Assembly (NCBI GenBank): GCA_910577325.1
Contig: CAJTMR010000001.1
Coordinates: forward strand, 273,574-337,573
Direction: 5' to 3'
DNA: 64,000 bases
DNA from: an uncultured Parabacteroides sp.
GTDB taxonomy: Bacteria > Bacteroidota > Bacteroidia > Bacteroidales > Tannerellaceae
Shown here: positions 34,942 to 44,554 of the stretch, in pieces
How the letters are laid out: every line of letters starts with the position of its first letter
Numbering within the stretch: position 1 is the stretch's first letter
Made by a program: the position numbers and the translations under genes
The notes under the pieces: generated by a model
Seen by the model: the letters and a program-made list of their open reading frames with translations, nothing else
Databases searched by the model: none
Told to the model about the DNA's origin: nothing

Positions 34942-35123
34942 TTTTGGGTTTTAATGGCTGTTCGTAGGGGTGAATCATTCCTATAACGGATTATATTTAG
35001 GGTCGGCACGTCATATATTCTCATCATATTACGTTCCAACCCTATATTTCTGTTTTTCATGTAGCCAACATGCTTATGCGGATTGCATATCTCCATCATA
35101 CGAAAGTATTCCGTTGTTCCGGA

Positions 35124-36791
35124 TCAGTACCGAAAACTACCGCCTCCGAGGAATTCACGCAAAAGGGAAGTGCCCGGAAGTCCGACATCGGGGATATAAT
35201 TGAAATAGCGGAGAAAACGGAGCAAACGGTATGCTTCGGCATTTTCCGGATCATATTCGTGTACTTCACTCAGGATCGGTTCGGCAAACTTGCGTAGGGC
35301 GGCCAGCTCATACAACATGGCGCTGTTGAACATCGCATCCGCATTTTCTTGGTACGGGAATATCCATTTGTCCTCGCCCCGGCGTACGCTGGGCCAGCGA
35401 GCGATTGTGTCGCGGGCGGAATATCCGCGGAACCGGTAATCGCGGATGATGCGGCGCAAGAGGCGGTTGTCGGTCGTCGGAATCCAGTTATGGTTATCCA
35501 ACGAGATGGAAGTCAGCACGGAAACATATATCCGGTATTTGTAGTGATCTTCGATCATAGAGGTCAATTCGGGGTTCAGGGCATGGATGCCTTCTATCAC
35601 GAGGATGGAATTTTTCTGCATCTTCAGTTTTTTCCCTTTGAACACGCGGTGGCCTGTCTCGAAATTAAAGCTTGGCATTTCGATCTCTTCGCCTGAAAGT
35701 AATTTCTGCAATTCGTTGTTGAAATAAGGCAGGTCGAGCGCATACAGCGATTCGAAGTCATATTCGCCGGATTCGTCCTTCGGTGTATCTTCGCGATTCA
35801 GGAAATAATCGTCCAGTGAAAGACTGACCGGATGGATCAGGTTTGTAATCAGTTGAATTTCCAATCGTTTACAGAAAGTCGTTTTTCCCGAAGAGGAGGG
35901 ACCGGAGATCAATACGATACGGAGACCGTTATCGTAGCGGGCGGCAATTTCCTCAGCGATCTTGGCTACCTGCTTTTCTTGCATGGCTTCGGAGACCATA
36001 ATGACTTCGGATGCCATTCCTTTTTCTATCACCCGGTTCAAGTCTCCGACGTTATCCAATCCGACTGTGCGTTGCAGGGTCAAGTGTTCCTTGTAAACCT
36101 GAAACATTTTATCTTGACGTATGACTGGTTCCAACTCCGTGGGATTTGTTTTTTGAGGCACGCGCAACAACACGCCGTCGAAATAAGGGACCAAATCGAA
36201 ATGCTGGATATAGCCGGTGGAAGGAGTCAGGCAGCCATAGAAATAATTGATGTAGCCGTCCAGTTCGTAGTAGGATGTATAAGGCATGCCGGCGCTTTCG
36301 ATCAGGCGGGTCTTGTCGTTCATGCCTCTTTCGCGGAACAGGACTGCTGCATCGGCCGTGCGGACCGTCTTCAAGTGGAAAGGGAGGTCGGCATCTATAA
36401 TTTCACGCATTCGATTCTTGATTTTGCCGATCGTTTCTGCGTTTACCTCTTTGCCGTTGTGGATGACACAATAATAGCCTTTCGAGATGGGATGTTCCAG
36501 GTTCAGGGTCGCTGAAGGGAGCACGTCGTTCACCGCTTTCGAGAAGATATGGCAGAGGGAACGGACATAAGTCCGCATTCCCGAAAGTTGTGTATAATCG
36601 ACATATTCAATATCTTTCGGATGCCAGCAGCGGAAGGTAAGCCCTTCTGTCTTATTGTTTACCTGTGCATTCATCGGGCGTAACCGAAGGGGTGCACCAA
36701 CCAGCGAATAGATGTCCAACAACGAAGAACCTATCGGTACTTCTTTGTAAATATTGTTATTTTTGCAATAAATTGTAATAGTTTCAGACAT
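35124..36791 (-). CDS. nucleoside kinase (uridine kinase-like, TGS-like N-terminus)
   Basis: 555 residues. The N-terminal TGS/ThrRS-like part (about 1-260; ITIYCKNNNIYKEVPIGSSL at the start) precedes a P-loop kinase domain. Walker A is GPSSSGKTT near residue 295, followed by SLDDYFLNREDTPKDESGEY (substrate Asp region) and ILVIEGIHALNPELT, all typical of the phosphoribulokinase/uridine kinase superfamily. The same two-part layout is found in many Firmicutes and Bacteroidetes and is annotated as nucleoside kinase; uridine/cytidine phosphorylation for pyrimidine salvage is the likely reaction but is not proven. Cytoplasmic. It stands alone on the minus strand between the PUL and the Na/Pi transporter, sharing a divergent 82-base intergenic region with the latter. 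Confidence 0.87.
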   Translation of the reverse strand: MSETITIYCKNNNIYKEVPIGSSLLDIYSLVGAPLRLRPMNAQVNNKTEGLTFRCWHPKDIEYVDYTQLSGMRTYVRSLCHIFSKAVNDVLPSATLNLEHPISKGYYCVIHNGKEVNAETIGKIKNRMREIIDADLPFHLKTVRTADAAVLFRERGMNDKTRLIESAGMPYTSYYELDGYINYFYGCLTPSTGYIQHFDLVPYFDGVLLRVPQKTNPTELEPVIRQDKMFQVYKEHLTLQRTVGLDNVGDLNRVIEKGMASEVIMVSEAMQEKQVAKIAEEIAARYDNGLRIVLISGPSSSGKTTFCKRLEIQLITNLIHPVSLSLDDYFLNREDTPKDESGEYDFESLYALDLPYFNNELQKLLSGEEIEMPSFNFETGHRVFKGKKLKMQKNSILVIEGIHALNPELTSMIEDHYKYRIYVSVLTSISLDNHNWIPTTDNRLLRRIIRDYRFRGYSARDTIARWPSVRRGEDKWIFPYQENADAMFNSAMLYELAALRKFAEPILSEVHEYDPENAEAYRLLRFLRYFNYIPDVGLPGTSLLREFLGGGSFRY

Positions 36792-36873
36792 GGTATCTCA
36801 GTTATTATTTATATTTTTGTCCCCTAAAGTTAGGAATATTAATCGGATATACATCCACTTAAACGTATTTTAA

Positions 36874-38562
36874 ATGGACTATTCATTTTTTGATTTTCTA
36901 CGCCTTATAGGTTCCTTGGGATTGTTCTTGTATGGTATGAAGATCATGAGCGAAGGTCTGCAGAAGTTTGCGGGGGACAGTTTGCGCAGGATTCTGACGG
37001 CCATGACGACCAACAGGGTTACCGGAGTTCTTACCGGAGTTTTAATTACGGCCCTGATCCAATCATCGTCCGCTACTACTGTCATGGTAGTCAGTTTCGT
37101 AAATGCCGGTCTGCTCACTCTCACCCAGTCCATCGGAGTCATAATGGGAGCCAATATCGGTACGACTGTTACTGCTTGGTTGATCTCGGCGCTCGGATTC
37201 AAAGTAGACATCGCTGCTTTTTCCCTTCCTCTGCTTGCATTCGGTATTCCACTTCTCTTTTCCGGCAAAAGTTCACGTAAATCGGTCGGAGAGTTCATTT
37301 TCGGTTTTTCTTTTCTTTTTATGGGGCTTCAGGCTTTGAAAGCCAATGCTCCGGATCTCGGGGCCAATCCGGAGATGCTTGCCTTTGTGCAGAATTACGC
37401 TGATATGGGCTTCTTTTCTATCCTTTTGTTTTTGTTTATCGGAGCTATCCTGACCATGATTGTGCAGGCCTCTGCTGCAACGATGGCTATCACGTTGATT
37501 ATGTGTGCTAACGGATGGATTGACTATCAATTGGGTGTGGCGCTCGTATTGGGTGAAAATATAGGAACAACGATTACGGCTAATTTGGCGGCTTTGACCG
37601 GTAATATGCAAGCCAGACGGGCGGCATTGGCCCATCTTGTTTTTAATATATTCGGCGTGATTTGGGTATTGATTCTGTTTTATCCGTTCACCCATGCTGT
37701 TTCTTGGTTCGTTACGAACGTGATGCGTATATCTGATCCGTCGGTGGCGGTGTCTTTCAAGTTGGCCGCTTTTCATACGGCATTCAATATCAGTAATACC
37801 TTTATTATGATTTGGTTTGTCGAACTGATTGAAAAGACGGTCCGGTTCTTGATCAAAGGCAAGAAAGACGAAGATGAAGAATATCGTTTACGGTATATTA
37901 CGGGTGGTATGCTTTCGACTTCCGAACTTTCTATTTTACAGGCACATAAGGAGATCACGCTGTTTGCCGAGCGCACAGGTCGTATGCTGGATATGGTGAA
38001 AACGTTGTTCTACGAGAAAAACGAAGATGCTTTCCTGAAAACCTATAGCCGTGTTGAGAAGTACGAGAGCATCAGCGACCGTATGGAAATCGAGATTGCC
38101 AATTATTTGACTTGCGTGGCTGAAGGTCGTTTGAGTTCGGAAGGTAAGGAAGAAATCCGTATCATGTTGCGTGCCGTCTCGGAGATCGAAAGTATAGCCG
38201 ATTCCTGTAACAATATGGCGCGAAGCATCAAACGTCGTAATGAGTTTAAGTCGATATTCACAGACGAGCAGAACCATAATGTGGATCAAATGCTGGCACT
38301 TACGGAGAAAGCATTGTCCCGCATGATCGAGATACTGAAGAAGTCGGAGCTTGTACGTGACGATGTCAATCCGTCTTACAACATCGAAAACGAAATAAAC
38401 AATTACCGTAACCAGTTGAAGATCCACAATGTGGAAAACATCAACAGCAGGAAATACCAGTATCAGGACGGTGTCTATTATATGGATATCATTGGTGAGG
38501 CCGAAAAGTTGGGTGACTATGTTTTGAATGTGGTACAGGCGGTTATTGAGAAGAAGATCTAA
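36874..38562 (+). CDS. Na/Pi cotransporter family protein with PhoU-like domain
   Basis: 562 residues. Two repeats of the NptA/PNaS fold occupy about 1-310: FLRLIGSLGLFLYGMKIMSE, the key ALIQSSSATTVMVVSF (first QSSS motif), IMGANIGTTVTAWLIS, then MIVQASAATMAITLIM and LGENIGTTITANLAAL as the second copy. About residues 345-560 form a PhoU-like helical domain in the cytosol (SELSILQAHKEITLFAERTG, VSEIESIADSCNNMARSIKR). Proteins of this family move phosphate with sodium, but many bacterial members have unassigned roles. No pst or phoR gene is nearby, so phosphate control is not shown. The gene ends in a convergent region with a long inverted repeat (38629-38707) before uxaA. Confidence 0.9.
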   Translation: MDYSFFDFLRLIGSLGLFLYGMKIMSEGLQKFAGDSLRRILTAMTTNRVTGVLTGVLITALIQSSSATTVMVVSFVNAGLLTLTQSIGVIMGANIGTTVTAWLISALGFKVDIAAFSLPLLAFGIPLLFSGKSSRKSVGEFIFGFSFLFMGLQALKANAPDLGANPEMLAFVQNYADMGFFSILLFLFIGAILTMIVQASAATMAITLIMCANGWIDYQLGVALVLGENIGTTITANLAALTGNMQARRAALAHLVFNIFGVIWVLILFYPFTHAVSWFVTNVMRISDPSVAVSFKLAAFHTAFNISNTFIMIWFVELIEKTVRFLIKGKKDEDEEYRLRYITGGMLSTSELSILQAHKEITLFAERTGRMLDMVKTLFYEKNEDAFLKTYSRVEKYESISDRMEIEIANYLTCVAEGRLSSEGKEEIRIMLRAVSEIESIADSCNNMARSIKRRNEFKSIFTDEQNHNVDQMLALTEKALSRMIEILKKSELVRDDVNPSYNIENEINNYRNQLKIHNVENINSRKYQYQDGVYYMDIIGEAEKLGDYVLNVVQAVIEKKI

Positions 38563-38628
38563 AAATATTAGAATCTTAAATGATGATTTTCGGTATGTGA
38601 CATGGGGTGCACGTGCAAAATGATTGTC

Positions 38629-38707
38629 ATTCCGTAAGGGCAGGGTTCCGTTTTGCCCATTCGCATCATGGATTGCAGTGTATGGACTATCCCTGTCCCT
38701 ACGGAAT
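38629..38707. repeat. 17-base inverted repeat between convergent genes
   Basis: ATTCCGTAAGGGCAGGG (38629-38645) pairs with CCCTGTCCCTACGGAAT (38691-38707) with two imperfect pairs, separated by 45 bases. It lies between the 3' ends of the Na/Pi gene and uxaA. It could form a long RNA hairpin in either transcript and act as a shared 3'-end structure; without a T-run it is not a classical terminator. Confidence 0.5.
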
Positions 38708-38716
38708 CGACATGAA

Positions 38717-40210
38717 TCATAGTGTCACGCCGGATTTGAAGATTGCGATTTCTCTGTAGTCGTTTTTTTCATTGTTGGTCAGGTTGCCACTTGCGATACC
38801 GATGATGAACTGGATAAAACATTCACAAAGTTCCTCCATGTTTTTATCTTCCAAAAGAGAACCGGCATTGAAATCGATCCAACTCGTTTTGCGAGCATAT
38901 AGATCGCTGTTGGTGGAAACTTTGACTGTCGGAACAAACGTTCCGAATGGAGTTCCTCTGCCGGTCGTAAACAAAATCAGATGACAGCCGGAAGAAGCAA
39001 GGGCTGTACTGGCTACAAGGTCGTTTCCGGGGGCGCTCAACAAATTCAGTCCCTTTGTCTTTAGACGTTCACCATAAAGCATGACGTTCCGGACAACTGA
39101 AGTTCCGGCTTTTTGCGTACAGCCCAGCGATTTTTCTTCCAAAGTGGAAATACCTCCCGCCTTATTTCCCGGAGATGGATTTTCGTAAATCGGTTGTTTG
39201 TTCTCTATGAAATAGGATTTGAAGTCGTTAATCAGATGAACGGTCTTCTCAAAGACGATTTTCGATTCGCTCCGGTTCATTAGGATCGTTTCGGCACCGA
39301 ACATTTCCGGAACTTCCGTCAGGACAGTCGTTCCTCCCTGTGCTACTAAAAAGTCGGAAAAGGAACCCAGCAGTGGATTGGCCGTAATACCGGAAAATCC
39401 ATCCGAACCTCCACATTTCAATCCTATACGCAACTCACCTAAAGGAATATCTGTCCGCTGATCTTGTGAAGCAATCGCATGGAGTTTCCGTAACAGTTCT
39501 ATTCCCGTTTCCAATTCATTGTCTACTTTCTGTGTTTCCATAAAACGGATGCGTTCCGTATCGTAATTGCCAAGCATTTCCCGGAAAGTATTGATCTGGT
39601 TGTTTTCGCAGCCTAATCCGACAACGAGAATAGCACCGGCATTCGGGTGCAGAACCATGTCTTGTAAAATCTTCCGGGTATTTTCATGATCGTCTCCCAG
39701 TTGTGAACAGCCGTAATTATGAGGGAATGCAACGATTGCATCGACCCCGGTATCCTGTGTTTCCTGTCGTAACAGGTTTGCCAGTCGGTGTGTGATGCCA
39801 TTGACGCAACCTACGGTCGGAATCACCCATATCTCGTTCCGGATTCCCACTTCTCCATTCTTGCGGCGATAACCTTTAAAGGAAAGAGGTTTTCCGGGTG
39901 GCTGTTCCGGAATAGGCTGCGGATTGAATTCATATTCCTGTAACCCTTTCAGGTTAGTATTGATATTCTTTTCGTTCACCCAGCTTCCGGTGGTTATTAT
40001 CTCACGTGCATGTCCGATGGGAGCTCCATATTTTATGATATGGTCTCCCTCCTTGAAGTCTTGTAAGGCTATTTTGTGTCCAGCAGGAGTATCCTGCTGG
40101 ATAACGATCGTCTTGTCGTTGATATCCAAAGATGCACCGGCCTGCAAATCCTTTACGGTGACAATGACATTGTCTGCCGGATTTATTTGTATATAAGTCC
40201 GCATCAGCAA
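38717..40210 (-). CDS. uxaA: altronate dehydratase
   Basis: Converts D-altronate to 2-keto-3-deoxygluconate in galacturonate catabolism, in the cytoplasm. 497 residues in the fused form: N-terminal SAF domain (about 1-95, INPADNVIVTVKDLQAGASL, GAPIGHAREIITTGSWV) and the catalytic D-galactarate/altronate dehydratase part. There NEIWVIPTVGCVNGITHRLA, AFPHNYGCSQLGDDHENTRK, VVGLGCENNQI and LKCGGSDGFSGITANPLLGS carry the conserved Cys residues of the iron-dependent site. It follows uxaB directly, with a 7-base overlap of its start and the uxaB stop. A KDG kinase or aldolase is not in the window. Confidence 0.92.
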   Translation of the reverse strand: MLMRTYIQINPADNVIVTVKDLQAGASLDINDKTIVIQQDTPAGHKIALQDFKEGDHIIKYGAPIGHAREIITTGSWVNEKNINTNLKGLQEYEFNPQPIPEQPPGKPLSFKGYRRKNGEVGIRNEIWVIPTVGCVNGITHRLANLLRQETQDTGVDAIVAFPHNYGCSQLGDDHENTRKILQDMVLHPNAGAILVVGLGCENNQINTFREMLGNYDTERIRFMETQKVDNELETGIELLRKLHAIASQDQRTDIPLGELRIGLKCGGSDGFSGITANPLLGSFSDFLVAQGGTTVLTEVPEMFGAETILMNRSESKIVFEKTVHLINDFKSYFIENKQPIYENPSPGNKAGGISTLEEKSLGCTQKAGTSVVRNVMLYGERLKTKGLNLLSAPGNDLVASTALASSGCHLILFTTGRGTPFGTFVPTVKVSTNSDLYARKTSWIDFNAGSLLEDKNMEELCECFIQFIIGIASGNLTNNEKNDYREIAIFKSGVTL

Positions 40211-41643
40211 ATTTCTTTAACGACATTAAGCATTCCTTTTTCTTCGATGGCGTCCAGGAAACCTTTTACCATACCGGTCAATCCCGGAATGAGGTTCAGG
40301 TCTTCTCCCCAAATGAAAGTCGCCGCTAATACGCCTTCGGCTATTTGTCTGGTCGAACCGGTAGCCCAAAGGTCTTGTAACAGTTGAAGAATTTCGGCGG
40401 AATCATTCGGTTTGGACTTTGTTCCATCGTTACGGACATATCCTTTATAATAGGTAATAATGGCAGCCAGACCTAACACCAGTCCTTTGGGCAATTCGCC
40501 TTTCCGTTCCAGATAGACTTTCAAACCCGGTAGGTCGCGTGTTGCATATTTAGGGAATGAATTCAGCATGATGGAAACGACTGAATGGTTGACGAACGGA
40601 TTATTAAAACGTTCCATGACATCATTGCCGAACTGCGTCAGTTCTTCTTTCGGCAGATTCAGTGTTTCCAGCAATTCGCCGAACATCACCTTGCGGATAT
40701 ATTCTCCCAGAACCTCGTGCCGGCAGGCATCCCGCACGATATTTACTCCGGAAAGCCAGGAAACAGGCGCCAGCACTGTATGGGGGCCATTCAAAAGAGT
40801 CACCTTCCGCTGGTGGTAGGGTGTCTCGCTTGGGACAAACAGAACATTCAAACCTGCCTTGTCTGCGGGGAACTCTTTGGCAATCGCTTCGGGTGCTTCG
40901 ATTACCCATAAATGGAATATCTCCGCCTGTACGACCAGATTGTCGTTATATTGCAGTTTCTCTTTGATCGAATCGATCTCTTTATGCGGGAATCCCGGGA
41001 CAATGCGGTCGACCAGTGTCGCATATACACCGCAGCATTCCGTAAACCAGGTCTTGAAATCTTCTCCTAATTGCCATAAATTGATATACTGGTAAATGGT
41101 CTCTTTCAGTTTGTGCCCGTTCAGGAAGATCAACTCGCACGGAAAGATAATCAAGCCTTTGTCTTTCTCTCCGTTAAATGTCTTGTAGCGGTGATAAAGC
41201 AATTGTGTCAGCTTGCCCGGAAAGGAAGAGGCTGGTGCGTCTTCCAGCTTGCAAGTCGGATCGAAGGTAATACCTGCTTCCGTGGTATTTGAAATGACGA
41301 AACGTATTTCCGGCTGTTCCGCCAGCTTCATAAAAGCGGAAAAGTCCGTATAAGGATTCAGTGCACGGCTTATCGCATCGATCCGGGTAAGGCTGTCGAC
41401 CTTTTCGCCTTTATCCAACCCTTGAAGATTGACATGGTATATGCAATCCTGTGCGTTCAACATGCCGGTCATTCCCCGCTCGATAGGCTGGACTACCACG
41501 ACACTGCTGTTAAAATCTACTTTCTCGTTCATTTTCTGAATGATCCAATCCACGAATGCACGAAGGAAATTACCTTCACCGAACTGGATGATCCGTTCCG
41601 GACACAACATTTTGCCGGCAGTTTTTTCATTTAACTCTTTCAT
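40204..41643 (-). CDS. uxaB: tagaturonate reductase (altronate oxidoreductase)
   Basis: 479 residues of the mannitol dehydrogenase-like long-chain family. It reduces D-tagaturonate to D-altronate with NADH. The nucleotide-binding start is PERIIQFGEGNFLRAFVDWI, with PIERGMTGMLNAQDCIYHVN next. The family block LIIFPCELIFLNGHKLKETI and the catalytic-lysine region KVTLLNGPHTVLAPVSWLSG (K-x5-N-x2-H) are present, and the C-terminal all-helical domain follows. First gene of the uxaB-uxaA unit; a uronate isomerase (uxaC), which would make tagaturonate, is not in the window. No clear promoter of the -33/-7 type is visible upstream; 41644-42078 holds a partial repeat element instead. Confidence 0.92.
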   Translation of the reverse strand: MKELNEKTAGKMLCPERIIQFGEGNFLRAFVDWIIQKMNEKVDFNSSVVVVQPIERGMTGMLNAQDCIYHVNLQGLDKGEKVDSLTRIDAISRALNPYTDFSAFMKLAEQPEIRFVISNTTEAGITFDPTCKLEDAPASSFPGKLTQLLYHRYKTFNGEKDKGLIIFPCELIFLNGHKLKETIYQYINLWQLGEDFKTWFTECCGVYATLVDRIVPGFPHKEIDSIKEKLQYNDNLVVQAEIFHLWVIEAPEAIAKEFPADKAGLNVLFVPSETPYHQRKVTLLNGPHTVLAPVSWLSGVNIVRDACRHEVLGEYIRKVMFGELLETLNLPKEELTQFGNDVMERFNNPFVNHSVVSIMLNSFPKYATRDLPGLKVYLERKGELPKGLVLGLAAIITYYKGYVRNDGTKSKPNDSAEILQLLQDLWATGSTRQIAEGVLAATFIWGEDLNLIPGLTGMVKGFLDAIEEKGMLNVVKEIC

Positions 41644-42078
41644 CTACTCTTCGTTTAAATTTGTTCATTAATGGCAATCAGAACCGGTCATATAAATTCG
41701 GGGCCTAATATAAAAGAAATTTCGGACTTATTTCGTATTTTCGCATAAAACTATAGCAATCGTGCCAAAATCATAAAGCACCTGTTTGTTTTCGCTACCG
41801 ATACGGACTAACCATATAATGTTTTTGCCAAAACAACTTTTAAAGCCGCTTGAGACTTGGGTGTAAGCAGTATGGAGACCCGGGTCTATACGAGATCTTT
41901 GCGGGGGTGCGGGGATGTTTATCCGCCGTGTTGGATGTTAAAGAGCAATTCTTGGGGTGGATAAAGGTATAAGAACCAACTATTTCGGCCAATGAGGTAT
42001 CCTGAAAATTATTTTATCACAAATGTAAACAGCTTCTCAAGATTTATTGTTTACTTTGTAAAACATTGAAAAAGAAAT
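41644..42078. other. intergenic region with partial repeat element
   Basis: The divergent gap between uxaB (minus) and rnr (plus) has no coding sequence I can support. Bases 41762-41839 closely match the left part of the palindromic element at 58122-58201: shared blocks include AATCATAAAGC, CCGATACG and GTTTTTGCCAAAACAACT. The right half of the element is absent. A perfect 12-base palindrome AGACCCGGGTCT lies at 41876-41887. Promoters of the two genes must lie within this stretch, but no full consensus is apparent. Confidence 0.55.
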
Positions 42079-44259
42079 ATGACTAAGAATAAATCTGAAA
42101 AGAAAAGTAAGAAACCGGGGAAGAAGAAAAGTACTTCCAAAGGCGGAAACAAGCGGATGAAAAAAGGGGCTATGATCAACGCCATCATCAACGTTTTCAA
42201 GTCTTCTCCTAAAGAACCTTTTAACTATCGGCAAATCAGTAGTATGATAGGAGTAACCAGCCAAGTGCAGAAATTGCAAGTGGTGGATATCCTGTATGAT
42301 CTTTCTTCCGATAATTTTATTTCCGAGATAGATCGGGGGCGCTATCGCTATAATGATTGGGGAACGACAGTTGTCGGAACCTTTATGCGCCGCCAGAATG
42401 GTAAGAACTCTTTTATTCCCGAAGATGGCGGGACGCCGATCTTCGTGGCAGAGCGAAATTCCGCACATGCGCTTAACGGCGACAAGGTAAAAATACAGCT
42501 TCATGCCAAGAGAAAGGGGGCTGATCCGGAAGGCGAGGTCATTGAGATTCTGGAAAGCCTACAACGCTCGATCACCGGTAAACTACAGGTGACTAAAGGT
42601 TTCGCGTTTCTTGTTACGGAAGACAAGACGCTTGCCAACGACATTTTTATTCCGAAAGAAAAACTGAAGGGCGGCAAAACCGGTGACAAGGCGATCGTTC
42701 GTATAACCGAATGGCCGGAAGAAGCCAAGAATCCGCTGGGTGAGGTGATCGATATTCTGGGAACTGCAGGTGACAATAATGCGGAGATGAACGCTATCCT
42801 GGCGGAGTTCGACCTCCCGTATAAATATCCGGGCAACGTTGAGAAGGCTGCCGAAAAGATACCGGAAATAATCCCTGAAGAGGAAATTGCCAGACGTGAG
42901 GATTTCCGTGGTATTACTACTTTCACGATCGACCCGAAAGATGCCAAGGACTTCGATGATGCCCTTTCCGCCCGTAAGTTGGATAATGGCAATTGGGAAG
43001 TCGGCGTACATATCGCCGACGTGACCTACTATGTCAAACCGGAAAGCTTGATAGACCGGGAAGCGTTCAGTCGTGCAACGTCTGTCTATCTTGTGGACCG
43101 TACCATTCCGATGTTGCCGGAACGCTTGTGTAATCAGATCTGTTCGCTCCGGCCGGATGAAGAGAAACTTTGTTTCTCCGCGATTTTCGAGTTGAATGAG
43201 GATGCGGAAGTTCAACAGTCTCATATCACCCGTACCATTATCAAAAGCGACCGCCGTTTTACGTACGAAGAAGCTCAGATTGTCATTGAAACCGGGGAAG
43301 GCGAATATAAAGAAGAAATCTTGGCACTTAACAGCTTGGCGCAAAAATTGCGAGACCGGCGTTTCAAAGACGGGGCAATCGCTTTTGACCGTTATGAAGT
43401 CAAGTTCGACATAGATGAGAATGGTAAACCGTTGGGAACTTATATCAAAGAGTCGAAGGAAGCTAATAAGTTGATCGAAGAGTTCATGTTATTGGCAAAC
43501 CGTACGGTAGCCGAGTTTGTCGGAAAGAGCAAGAATAAGGCAAAGAAAACATTTGTCTATCGTATCCATGAACAGCCGGATCCCGAGAAACTGAAAGACT
43601 TCTCCGCATTCATCAGCCGTTTCGGGTATAAGATGCGTACGGAAGGGACAAAAACAGATATATCCAAAGGTATCAATAGATTGTTGAACTGCGTGCAGGG
43701 AAAACCGGAAGAAAACCTGGTGGAGACTCTGGCTATCCGTTCTATGCAGAAAGCCCGCTATACGACGGATAATATCGGTCACTATGGGTTGGCAATGGAC
43801 TATTATACACACTTCACTTCTCCCATCCGCCGTTATCCGGATATGATGGTGCATCGTTTGTTGGAACGCTATTTGGCGGGTGGCCGTAGTGTGATAAAGA
43901 AGAAGTATGAGGAGTATTGCGTGCATTGCTCTGAGATGGAAATGGTGGCTGCAAATGCCGAACGTTCTTCTATCAAGTACAAGCAGGTCGAGTTTATGAA
44001 AGACAAATTGGGGCAAGTATTCGACGGTGTCGTATCCGGTGTCACCGAATGGGGATTGTATGTGGAACTGAATGAGAATAAATGCGAAGGACTTGTTCCG
44101 ATCCGCGATCTTGATGATGACTATTACGAGTTTGATGATAAAAACTATTGCTTGCTCGGTCGCAGGACGAGGCGTATTTATCGCTTAGGGGATACTATCA
44201 CGGTAAAAGTGGCACAAGCTAACCTTGAAAGGAAACAGTTGGATTTTGCGCTGGTTTGA
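42079..44259 (+). CDS. rnr: ribonuclease R
   Basis: 726 residues of the RNase II/R family, a 3'-5' exoribonuclease that degrades structured RNA. A lysine-rich head (KSEKKSKKPGKKKSTSKGGN) precedes a winged-helix RNA-binding part (about 40-90), cold-shock domains (about 100-250) and the RNB catalytic core. The core has FTIDPKDAKDFDDALSARKL, with the acidic cluster that binds Mg, and HYGLAMDYYTHFTSPIRRYP near the end. The S1 domain follows (GVVSGVTEWGLYVELNENKC). Length is close to other Bacteroidales RNase R. The basic head rather than the tail carries the extra positive charge, opposite to E. coli. Single gene; the next genes are on the other strand. Confidence 0.94.
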   Translation: MTKNKSEKKSKKPGKKKSTSKGGNKRMKKGAMINAIINVFKSSPKEPFNYRQISSMIGVTSQVQKLQVVDILYDLSSDNFISEIDRGRYRYNDWGTTVVGTFMRRQNGKNSFIPEDGGTPIFVAERNSAHALNGDKVKIQLHAKRKGADPEGEVIEILESLQRSITGKLQVTKGFAFLVTEDKTLANDIFIPKEKLKGGKTGDKAIVRITEWPEEAKNPLGEVIDILGTAGDNNAEMNAILAEFDLPYKYPGNVEKAAEKIPEIIPEEEIARREDFRGITTFTIDPKDAKDFDDALSARKLDNGNWEVGVHIADVTYYVKPESLIDREAFSRATSVYLVDRTIPMLPERLCNQICSLRPDEEKLCFSAIFELNEDAEVQQSHITRTIIKSDRRFTYEEAQIVIETGEGEYKEEILALNSLAQKLRDRRFKDGAIAFDRYEVKFDIDENGKPLGTYIKESKEANKLIEEFMLLANRTVAEFVGKSKNKAKKTFVYRIHEQPDPEKLKDFSAFISRFGYKMRTEGTKTDISKGINRLLNCVQGKPEENLVETLAIRSMQKARYTTDNIGHYGLAMDYYTHFTSPIRRYPDMMVHRLLERYLAGGRSVIKKKYEEYCVHCSEMEMVAANAERSSIKYKQVEFMKDKLGQVFDGVVSGVTEWGLYVELNENKCEGLVPIRDLDDDYYEFDDKNYCLLGRRTRRIYRLGDTITVKVAQANLERKQLDFALV

Positions 44260-44337
44260 AAATAATGGACAATGGATAATTGATGATAACCCGGCCTTTG
44301 GCCGGTTCGTTACATTTTTGGCTATCAATTTCCATTG

Positions 44338-44553
44338 TCACTTCCAGAAGACAAGTCCTGTCACTCCACAGGCAATCAGCCCCAATCCTAAAAGAACATA
44401 GAAAATACGGGCACCTTTGCGACCCAGCCACTTGACGAAAGTCATAGCTCCGTTGGTCTGGAAATACCAGTCAAGATTCAGGATCGCTGCGATAATCGAG
44501 AATATCCCTAATGTGATAAAGAGTATCAAGATAAAATATTCGGAAGGCTCCAT
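44338..44553 (-). CDS. small two-span membrane protein, Imm17-like
   Basis: 71 residues with two hydrophobic helices: FILILFITLGIFSIIAAILN near the N-terminus and IFYVLLGLGLIACGVTGLVF at the C-terminus, linked by WYFQTNGAMTFVKWLGRKGA. This matches a Bacteroidales family often labelled immunity protein 17, from its similarity to predicted toxin-immunity proteins. There is no toxin gene beside it, and in my recollection it is commonly found next to tsaE, so an immunity role is doubtful and a housekeeping membrane role is as likely. It begins one base after the tsaE stop and is surely in the same operon. Confidence 0.75.
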   Translation of the reverse strand: MEPSEYFILILFITLGIFSIIAAILNLDWYFQTNGAMTFVKWLGRKGARIFYVLLGLGLIACGVTGLVFWK

Positions 44554-44554
44554 C

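Noticed and set aside
41762..41839. CRISPR-like or tandem repeat
   Set aside because: The similarity is to one distant copy at 58122-58201; there is no array of direct repeats with spacers anywhere in the window.
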